Source: Acidovorax sp. Root219 (GTDB lineage Bacteria; Pseudomonadota; Gammaproteobacteria; Burkholderiales; Burkholderiaceae_C). From it: a stretch of DNA of 64,000 bases. The DNA is taken from assembly GCF_001428665.1 (NCBI RefSeq), contig NZ_LMIJ01000001.1:227696-291695 (forward strand), written 5' to 3'. The notes under the pieces were generated by a model that saw only the letters and a list, made by a program, of their open reading frames with translations, was not told the origin of the DNA and did not search any database. Of this stretch, positions 56,553 through 64,000 are shown piece after piece. The position numbers and the translations under genes are program-made. The stretch's first letter is position 1; each line of letters starts with the position of its first letter.

Positions 56553-56645
56553 CGCGAGCGACCCCGACTGGCTGCGGCGCCGTCCCACGCCGGTGTCGAG
56601 CGGGCTCCTACGGCCGTCCCCGACGGGCCGCGGTGTGATCGGGGC

Positions 56646-57776
56646 ATGCCTTCGCCCGCCTCCTCCCCACGCAAGACCGCCTCCTCCCGCCCCCGCCTGC
56701 ACGGCGGCCTGCGCTATGTCAGCACCGAGATGCCAGGCCTCACGCGCGTGAGGCGCGGCAAGGCCTTTCGCTACCGCAGCCCCGACGGGCAGTGGGTGGT
56801 GGACCCCGGCGAGGTGGCGCGCATCAACCAACTGGCGATCCCCCCGGCCTACACCAGCGTGTGGATCTGCCCGCTGCCCAATGGCCACCTGCAGGCCACG
56901 GGGCTGGACGTGCGCGGCCGGCTGCAGTACCGCTACCACCCCGACTGGCGGCTGCAGCGCGACGAGCACAAGTTCGACCGCATGCAGGCCTTTGGCCGCG
57001 CGCTGCCGCGCATCCGTGCGCGCGTGGCGCGAGACCTGAAGGAAGGCATGCGCGGCAAGTCTCTCTCGCGCACCCTGGTGCTGGCGACGCTGGTGCGCCT
57101 GCTGGACACCACCTACGTGCGCGTGGGCAATGAGGAGTACGCCAGCAGCAACAACTCCTTCGGCCTGACCACGCTGCGCACACGGCACGCCAAGCTGCAC
57201 GGCAGCAAGCTCACACTGAGCTTCAGAGGCAAGAGCGGCGTGCCGCAGCAGGCCGCCCTGGACGACCCGCGCGTGGCCCGCGTGGTGCGCCGCTGCCAGC
57301 AACTGCCCGGGCAGGAGCTGTTCCAGTACGAAGGCGACGACGGCCAGCCCCGCGCAGTGGGCTCGGGCGACGTGAACGACTACCTGGCCGATATCACTGG
57401 TGCCGACCAGGCCGGCGCCGATGCCATGCGCTTTACCGCCAAGGACTTCCGCACCTGGCACGGCACGGTGCAGGCGCTGGAACTCACGCGCCTGGCGTGC
57501 GCGGGCCCGGCGGGGCCACAGGCCTACAGCGCCAAGGACATCCTGGCCGAGGTGGCGCGCCAGCTGGGCAACACGCCCGCCGTGTGCAAGAAGTCGTACG
57601 TGCACCCGGCGGTGCTGGAGCTGGGCTCGCGCCTGGCGTCCGACGCGGGGCCGGGCATGCAGTCGGTGTGGGAGCGCATCGGCGGCGCGGCATCGCCCCG
57701 GGGCCTGAGCGCGGCGGAGCGGCGGCTGCTGGCCTTTCTGCACAGGCCGCGCGGCAAGGCGGCGGCAAAAGCCTGA
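56646..57776 (+). CDS. DNA topoisomerase IB (poxvirus-type)
   Basis: A 376-residue tyrosine topoisomerase. The N-terminal part has LTRVRRGKAFRYRSPDGQWV and IPPAYTSVWICPLPNGHLQATGLDVRGRLQYRYHPDW. The catalytic domain has LVRLLDTTYVRVGNEEYASSNNSFGLTTLR (Arg) and FTAKDFRTWHGTV. The active tyrosine is in CKKSYVHPAVLEL. It relaxes supercoils by single-strand cleavage. Bacterial IB enzymes are sporadic but are found in many proteobacteria. It stands alone, with a Crp/Fnr gene 140 bp downstream. Confidence 0.95.
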   Translation: MPSPASSPRKTASSRPRLHGGLRYVSTEMPGLTRVRRGKAFRYRSPDGQWVVDPGEVARINQLAIPPAYTSVWICPLPNGHLQATGLDVRGRLQYRYHPDWRLQRDEHKFDRMQAFGRALPRIRARVARDLKEGMRGKSLSRTLVLATLVRLLDTTYVRVGNEEYASSNNSFGLTTLRTRHAKLHGSKLTLSFRGKSGVPQQAALDDPRVARVVRRCQQLPGQELFQYEGDDGQPRAVGSGDVNDYLADITGADQAGADAMRFTAKDFRTWHGTVQALELTRLACAGPAGPQAYSAKDILAEVARQLGNTPAVCKKSYVHPAVLELGSRLASDAGPGMQSVWERIGGAASPRGLSAAERRLLAFLHRPRGKAAAKA

Positions 57777-57916
57777 GTCCGTGTCGCCAAGGTGCCGCGC
57801 CGGGCCTCGGTTGGGGTGGTGGGTGGCTAAAATTGCTGCGGCGCGGCATAAACAGCGGTCCCTCCTGCCGCCATCGGCACATCCATCGACATCGCCCCCA
57901 CGAGCAGCCCATCACC

Positions 57917-58714
57917 ATGCTGGAATCCCTGAGCAACGGCGCGGACCGCAACGCGCAGCAGCGCCCCTTCCTGAGCCTGGAAGAGCGCGACGCCATCAAC
58001 CGCGGCCGCTGGTTCGCGGCGCTCACGCCCTCGCTCAGGCACGACATCCTGCGCCTGGGCCGCGTCACGCGCTACGCGCACGGCAAGATGATCGTCGAGC
58101 AGGGCAAGCCGGCAACGGACTGGTTCACCTGCGCCAGTGGCGCCATCCGCTTTCGGCGCACCACGCCCTCGGGCAAGCAGGTCACGCTGGCCTATGTGGA
58201 GCCAGGCATCTGGGTCGGCGAGGCCGAGGTGCTGCACCAGGGCGCCAACACCTACGACGCCCACGCCCACGGCCCCACCACGGTGCTGAGCGTGGCCGAA
58301 GCGGTGTTCCGCCAGCTGCTGCGCGAGCACCCGCAGTTCGGAGAAGCCCTGCTCACCCTGCAGGCGCGGCGCATGCGCTACCTGTACTGGATGATGGAAG
58401 ACATGGCCACCCTGCCCCTGCGCGCACGGCTGGCCAAGCAGCTGTTGCACATGCTGCGCCGCTTCGGCGAGCGCGCCGCCGTGCCCGGCACACGCGGTGC
58501 CATCGGCCTGTCGCTGGTGCAGGACGAACTGGCGCAGTTGCTGGGCGGCTCGCGCCAGCGCATCAACATGGAGCTCAAGTGGATGGAGCGCGAGGGCATC
58601 ATCGGCATCCACCAGCGCGATATCGTGGTGCACAACCTGGCGCAGCTCGAAGCGCTGGCGCAGCAGGAGTCGCTGGCGTCGGGCGAGCCAGTGGGATCAC
58701 AACGCGGCGCGTGA
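57917..58714 (+). CDS. Crp/Fnr-family transcriptional regulator
   Basis: A 265-residue regulator. The cyclic-nucleotide-like N-terminal beta barrel (about 30-150) includes GKMIVEQGKPATDWFTCASGAIRF and AYVEPGIWVGEAEVLHQGANTY. The dimer helix follows, and a C-terminal winged helix-turn-helix contains LSLVQDELAQLLGGSRQRINMELKWMEREGIIGIHQ. No Fnr-type cysteine cluster is present, and cAMP-contact residues are not clearly conserved. The ATG at 57917 gives MLESLSNGADRN. The ligand and regulon are unknown. Confidence 0.9.
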   Translation: MLESLSNGADRNAQQRPFLSLEERDAINRGRWFAALTPSLRHDILRLGRVTRYAHGKMIVEQGKPATDWFTCASGAIRFRRTTPSGKQVTLAYVEPGIWVGEAEVLHQGANTYDAHAHGPTTVLSVAEAVFRQLLREHPQFGEALLTLQARRMRYLYWMMEDMATLPLRARLAKQLLHMLRRFGERAAVPGTRGAIGLSLVQDELAQLLGGSRQRINMELKWMEREGIIGIHQRDIVVHNLAQLEALAQQESLASGEPVGSQRGA

Positions 58715-58768
58715 GCGTCCAGCGCAGCGGGCGCCAGGATCGAGCGCCCCCTGCTGCCCCTGCTGCGC

Positions 58769-60154
<1,386 letters not shown>

Positions 60155-60269
60155 GGAAAACGGTACTCCAGGGTAAACAACGGTCAGCACGGCCCGCTGC
60201 GGCAGCGGCGGGCCGAAAAAAGGGCTGCCAGGGGGAACCCGGCGCGCTCGGGAGCATAAGGCAAAACCG

Positions 60270-60287
60270 AACAATTCTCATTTACCA
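60270..60287 (-). promoter_or_regulatory. Fur-box-like sequence upstream of fumC
   Basis: On the minus strand the region reads GTAAATGAGAATTGTT, close to the Fur-box core AATGATAATNATT. It lies about 115-130 bp before the fumC start. fumC is Fur-controlled in some proteobacteria. This is a partial match only. Confidence 0.3.
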
Positions 60288-60469
60288 ACCCAGAGACATG
60301 ACCCAGAGTCAGGGAAATCGGACCGCCTGATGGCACGCGCACCCTCATTGGATTGTGCCGCCACTCCCACCCCGTGGCACATGGCCTGAAAGCCCGCGCT
60401 GCCGTGAAAGCCTAGAGCCCACACCTCAACAATTTTCGCTACAAATTGGTACACTTTGCCCAGAAAGAA

Positions 60470-60682
60470 CCTGTTCACGGTCTTTTTCGGTACCGTTCTG
60501 GGCGCACCAAGCCCCCATGGACCCCAGGCAGCGGCGCTGCAGATGCCACCAACCGGCAGCTGGAGCAGCACCGCCGCCCCTCCCCTTCTTGCGCTGGGCA
60601 TGCATGCCCTGGTTGGCCCCTGGGGCCTGCAATCGGGCGTGGCTGCGGCCTGCGCGCGCCGCTGAGAAAGACCGTGAACAGG
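60470..60682. repeat. 213-bp element bounded by 16-bp inverted repeats
   Basis: CCTGTTCACGGTCTTT (60470-60485) is the exact inverse of AAAGACCGTGAACAGG (60667-60682). Inside it CAGCGGCGC (60529-60537) matches GCGCCGCTG (60656-60664) inverted, and CCAACC (60549-60554) matches GGTTGG (60611-60616). The nesting gives a long-range fold with a 43-nt one-sided insert. No transposase frame or target duplication is visible. It may be a miniature inverted-repeat element or a structured RNA. Confidence 0.55.
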
Positions 60683-60777
60683 CTCCGCTCCCCCCGCACA
60701 GGCACGCCCTCTTGACGGCGCGCCGGTGCTGGCGCAACCTGCCTATCCACAACCGCCTTTTTCTCCTGCTCCATTCC

Positions 60778-62931
60778 ATGAACACGTTCATGCCTTTCAG
60801 CTACAACCTGTTCGTGGTGGCCGCCTCCTTTGCCATTGCCATGCTGGCCTCCTACGTCACGCTGGACCTGGCGCGGCGGGTGCGCACGGCGCAGCGCAGC
60901 GTGGGCCTGGCCTGGTGGGCCGCAGGCTCCATCGTCATGGGCACCGGCATCTGGTCCATGCACTTCCTGGGCATGCAGGCGTTCAAGCTGCCCATCGAGA
61001 TCGGTTTCTCCGGCGGCGCCACCCTGCTGTCCTGGCTGGCGGCCGTGGCGGCGTCGGGCGTGGCGCTGGAGCTGGCCAGCCGCGAGCACTTCGGCAACAC
61101 GCAGCTCACACTGGGGGCCCTGGTGATGGGTGCCGGCATCAGCGGCATGCACTACATCGGCATGGCGGCAATGGACATGAACCCCGGCATCGTCTGGGAC
61201 TACCGGGTGGTCGTCCTGTCGGTGCTGATCGCGGTGCTGGCCTCGGCCTCGGCGCTGCTCATCTTCAAGCTGCTGCGCCGCGTGCGGCCCAGCCAGCGCG
61301 TGGGCTACCAGTTGGCCGCCTCGTTCGTGATGGCAGTGGCCATCTGCGGCATGCACTACACCGGCATGGCAGCGGCCCGCTTTGCGGTGGGCGCCGTGTG
61401 CCTGAGCGCGGGCGAGCTCGGTGGCCCGGGCATGACGGCGATGGTGCTCATCGCCACCGGCATGCTGCTGGTGAGCACGCTGTTCACCTCCATCCTGGAC
61501 GCGCGGCTGCAGAGCACGGCGCAGCAGCTCACCCAATCGCTGCAGGAGAGCAACACCCGCCTGCAGGCCGCCAACGACGAACTGCAGCAGCGCGCCTTTG
61601 CCGACGCACTCACCGGCCTGCCCAACCGCCTGCTGTTCGAGGACCGCCTCATCCACGCCCTGCTGCGCCTCGATCGCACCAACCACCTGCGCGTGGAAGA
61701 CCGGCTGGCCGTGCTGTTCGTGGACCTCGACGGCTTCAAGCCCATCAACGACTCGTTCGGCCATGCGGCCGGCGACGTGATTCTGCGCAGCGCAGCGGAC
61801 CGGCTGCGCCAGGAGGCGCGCGAGAGCGACACGGTGGCCCGCGTGGGCGGAGACGAGTTCCTGATCCTGCTGGAAGATGTGACCGACGTGGCCGCCTGCG
61901 TCAGCATGGCCAACCGCGTGCTCGAATCGCTGTCACGGCCCTTCGAGGTGTCTGGCAAGAAGGTGCAGATCGCCTGCTCCATCGGCATCGTGGTGCACCC
62001 CGACCATGGCGATCGCAACAAGCTGGTGGCCAACGCCGATGCGGCCATGTACGCCGCCAAGCGTGCAGGCGGTGGCTGCTACGCGCTGTTCGAGCCCCAC
62101 ATGGGCTCGGACGCATCGGAACAACTGGAGCTGCTGAACGACCTGCGCCAGGCGCTGGACCGGGGCGAGCTGGCCCTGCACTACCAGCCCAAGATCGACG
62201 GCACGCGCGGCCAGATCAGCGGCGTGGAAGCCCTGCTGCGCTGGAGCCACCCCAAGCACGGCATGGTGCCCCCCATGGTGTTCATCACCCTGGCCGAGCG
62301 CTTTGGCCTGATCGGGCGCCTGGGCGCCTGGGTCATCAACGAGGCCTGCCGCCAGACGGCCGAATGGGCCCGCAGCGGCATGCGCATGCGCGTGGCCATC
62401 AACCTGTCGGTGCACCAGTTGCGCGAAAGCGGCCTGGCCGAGCGTATCGAGCATGCGCTGCAGTTCCACGGCCTGGATGCCTCGCAGCTGCTGTGCGAGA
62501 TCACCGAGTCGGTGGCCATGGAGGACATCAAGGCCACGCAGCGCACCTTCGACGGGCTGGCACGCATTGGCGTGTTTTTGTCCATCGATGATTTCGGCAC
62601 CGGCTACTCCAGCCTCAACTACCTGCGCCAACTGCCCGCGCAGCAGCTCAAGATCGACCGCAGCTTCGTCAACGACCTGGAAGACAGCGAGGACGCCCGC
62701 GCCGTGGTCAGCGCCGTGGTGAGCCTGGCGCACGCGCTGGGCCTGCGCGTGGTGGCCGAGGGCGTGGAAACCATCGGCCAGCGCGACATCCTGCTGGCCA
62801 TGGACTGCGATGAACTGCAAGGCTTCTTCTTTGCCCGCCCCATGCCGGCGGATTCGCTCCTGGCCTGGTCGCAGGGCGAAAAGCCGGACGGTGCCGTGGA
62901 CTTCACGCCGTCCGTGATCGGAAGTTTGTAA
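60778..62931 (+). CDS. MHYT-GGDEF-EAL c-di-GMP protein
   Basis: A 717-residue membrane protein. The MHYT sensor has about seven hydrophobic segments with three repeats: SMHFLGMQ, GMHYIGMAA and GMHYTGMAA, proposed to bind copper and sense O2, CO or NO. A GGDEF domain follows (about 275-440) with RVGGDEFLILL and an RxxD inhibitory site (RESD). The EAL domain (about 455-700) keeps VEALLRW, CEITESVAMED, IDDFGTGYSSLNYL, KIDRSF, EGVE and LQGFFFARPM. Both catalytic halves look intact, so it may make and degrade c-di-GMP. Start: ATG 60778; an ATG at 60790 is close. Confidence 0.93.
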   Translation: MNTFMPFSYNLFVVAASFAIAMLASYVTLDLARRVRTAQRSVGLAWWAAGSIVMGTGIWSMHFLGMQAFKLPIEIGFSGGATLLSWLAAVAASGVALELASREHFGNTQLTLGALVMGAGISGMHYIGMAAMDMNPGIVWDYRVVVLSVLIAVLASASALLIFKLLRRVRPSQRVGYQLAASFVMAVAICGMHYTGMAAARFAVGAVCLSAGELGGPGMTAMVLIATGMLLVSTLFTSILDARLQSTAQQLTQSLQESNTRLQAANDELQQRAFADALTGLPNRLLFEDRLIHALLRLDRTNHLRVEDRLAVLFVDLDGFKPINDSFGHAAGDVILRSAADRLRQEARESDTVARVGGDEFLILLEDVTDVAACVSMANRVLESLSRPFEVSGKKVQIACSIGIVVHPDHGDRNKLVANADAAMYAAKRAGGGCYALFEPHMGSDASEQLELLNDLRQALDRGELALHYQPKIDGTRGQISGVEALLRWSHPKHGMVPPMVFITLAERFGLIGRLGAWVINEACRQTAEWARSGMRMRVAINLSVHQLRESGLAERIEHALQFHGLDASQLLCEITESVAMEDIKATQRTFDGLARIGVFLSIDDFGTGYSSLNYLRQLPAQQLKIDRSFVNDLEDSEDARAVVSAVVSLAHALGLRVVAEGVETIGQRDILLAMDCDELQGFFFARPMPADSLLAWSQGEKPDGAVDFTPSVIGSL

Positions 62932-63112
62932 GAGCGCGGCAGCTGACAAAAAGCCCAGCGCAGCGGTCCCCGTGACCATCGGTAGCAATCGTCGGCATGT
63001 TCTTACACCGCGCAGCGCAGGGCGCGCGCACCATGGCACCACAGTGGCCGCACCGCCATTGCCGTGCCGACTCCCGTTGACCGGTGCGCACCCAGCCAGA
63101 TCGGAGACTTCC

Positions 63113-63469
63113 ATGGCCAACAGCAGCCTGCTCGGCATCGACGCCGACAACCTCCCGCCCACCCACAGCGCCACCGGCAATGACAGCATGGGCCCCAGCG
63201 ATGCGTCCGACTCGGGCAGCGACAGCGCTGGCGTCTACAGCGCCGACCCGGAGATGGACACCGACCGCTACGGCACCGGCGAGCGCGCCAGCGTGGAGCC
63301 CGGCCTGCACCGCGAAGCGCGCGACATCCTGCCCGACCACATGGAATCCCTCGCATCCGCAGACGACACGGACGGCGACCTGCCCGCAGAGCCCCTGGTG
63401 GACGTGGATGCGGACATGTACCCAGAAGAAGACAGCGAAGAGCCCGGTACCGAGGACGAGCCCGCCTGA
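63113..63469 (+). CDS. Acidic low-complexity hypothetical protein
   Basis: A 118-residue, strongly acidic protein (Asp/Glu/Ser-rich; few hydrophobics) starting MANSSLLGIDADNLPPTHSATGNDSMGPSDASDSGSDSAG and ending VDVDADMYPEEDSEEPGTEDEPA. No domain or signal peptide is seen. GGAGAC lies 8 nt upstream of the ATG. It is probably disordered. It is convergent with the phosphatase gene. Confidence 0.65.
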   Translation: MANSSLLGIDADNLPPTHSATGNDSMGPSDASDSGSDSAGVYSADPEMDTDRYGTGERASVEPGLHREARDILPDHMESLASADDTDGDLPAEPLVDVDADMYPEEDSEEPGTEDEPA

Positions 63470-63487
63470 TCCCGCCCCGCCAGCAGG

Positions 63488-64000
63488 CTATGCCAGCAAG
63501 GCCGCGCGCAGGGCGTCGAAGCTGCGCTGGTCGCTCGCACAGACCAGCCCGCCGGTCGTGTGGGATGCCAGGTAGCCACTGCCATCGAAGTGGCCCGCAT
63601 ACCCGCCCGCCTCACGGTGCAGTAGCCAGCCGGCGGCATGGTCCCAGGGCATGAGCCGGTTGTAGAACAGGGCGTGCACATGGCCGGCCGCCGCCAGCCG
63701 GTACTCGTGCGCCGCGCAGCGCAACCAGGTGCTCATGCCCAGGCGCGACAGCCGGGAGTTGACCTCTGTGCGCAGCGGCTCCGGCAGGAAGTTGGTGCCC
63801 ACCACGCATTCCATCTGGCCCACCGGCACCGGCGGCGCCACCTGCAGCACTGTGGGCTCGCCGCCTGCCGATTGCATCCACGCGCCGCCGTCCTTGATGG
63901 CAAAGGCCGTATCCGCGCGCACGGGGTCGTGAATGGCCGCGGCGACCACCTCCCCCGCCACGGTCACGGCCGCCATCACGCCGAACAGCGGCAGGCCCGA
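63488..64000 (-). CDS. Inositol monophosphatase-family phosphatase (5' end missing)
   Basis: The gene runs off the right edge, so only about the C-terminal 170 residues are visible. The family motif LMPWDHAAGWLLHREAGGYAGHFDG (WDxAAGxLLxxEAGG) supplies a metal/substrate Asp. Upstream VVAAAIHDPVRADTAFAIKDGGAWMQ is also typical. The substrate may be inositol-1-phosphate, 3'-phosphoadenosine-5'-phosphate or another phosphomonoester. The N-terminal metal site is outside the window. Confidence 0.88.
   Translation of the reverse strand, partial: SGLPLFGVMAAVTVAGEVVAAAIHDPVRADTAFAIKDGGAWMQSAGGEPTVLQVAPPVPVGQMECVVGTNFLPEPLRTEVNSRLSRLGMSTWLRCAAHEYRLAAAGHVHALFYNRLMPWDHAAGWLLHREAGGYAGHFDGSGYLASHTTGGLVCASDQRSFDALRAALLA

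Larger units (their letters stand above)
60155..60777. other. 623-bp intergenic region between fumC and the MHYT-GGDEF-EAL gene
   Basis: No gene is supported. It holds the fumC upstream region with a Fur-like box and the nested inverted-repeat element at 60470-60682. The remainder is GC-rich. Confidence 0.5.

Overview
The window looks like chromosomal core DNA from a high-GC betaproteobacterium of the Comamonadaceae (Acidovorax/Delftia/Comamonas type). This is inferred from uniform GC-rich codon use, two Bug/TctC-type solute receptors, a malonate operon, a small Trp-rich protein, the order rlmE-ftsH-folP-glmM, an azurin, and many LysR regulators paired with divergent genes. I see no rRNA, tRNA, CRISPR array, insertion sequence or phage gene. 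The right edge cuts an inositol-monophosphatase-family gene.

Region by region. (1) 0-3.3 kb: LysR regulator, divergent DHA2-type exporter, and an SDR protein with a degenerate active site. (2) 3.8-9.8 kb: a minus-strand malonate operon in the order GntR regulator, malonyl-CoA decarboxylase, Bug receptor, enoyl-CoA hydratase, malonyl-CoA synthetase, ending in a hairpin. (3) 10-24.4 kb: cupin, XRE regulator and divergent SDR gene around a strong palindrome, a lipoprotein esterase, acetyltransferases, an M20 peptidase with divergent LysR, a serine hydrolase and lgt, a bacterioferritin without the haem methionine, an uncharacterised nuclease-like protein, an AraC regulator, MFS and LysR. (4) 24.5-31.5 kb: ilvD, a membrane PAS-GGDEF sensor, azurin, and a two-gene unit whose larger product has a PD-(D/E)XK-like core. 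(5) 31.6-37.5 kb: LysR with a divergent acyl-CoA dehydrogenase, Bug receptor and CoA-transferase operon, then an orphan amino-acid-binding protein. (6) 37.7-45.8 kb: housekeeping block of glmM, folP, ftsH and rlmE, with divergent yhbY and a glycosyltransferase, then a DUF4149 gene and greA. (7) 45.9-55.3 kb: hydrolase, small Trp-rich protein, cytochrome c, a LapA-like protein, a candidate anti-Shine-Dalgarno sRNA, acs, yqhA-like, and a proVWX-type osmolyte transporter behind a long structured leader. (8) 55.4-64 kb: a zinc-ribbon/RDD/pilin-like fusion, topoisomerase IB, Crp/Fnr regulator, fumC, a 213-bp inverted-repeat element, an MHYT-GGDEF-EAL protein, an acidic protein and the partial phosphatase.

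The biology is mostly metabolic generalism: carboxylate capture and CoA activation (malonate operon, acyl-CoA dehydrogenase cluster, acs), osmoprotection (proVWX), electron transfer (azurin, cytochrome c), c-di-GMP signalling (two proteins) and envelope or stress housekeeping (ftsH with a sigma-32-like promoter, lgt, glmM). The least explained items are the putative structured RNA at 48297-48402 on the minus strand with a CCUCC-repeat loop, the nested inverted-repeat element at 60470-60682, the shared TACAGGTA operator core in front of two SDR genes, the proVWX leader, and two uncharacterised proteins with restriction-endonuclease-like cores.
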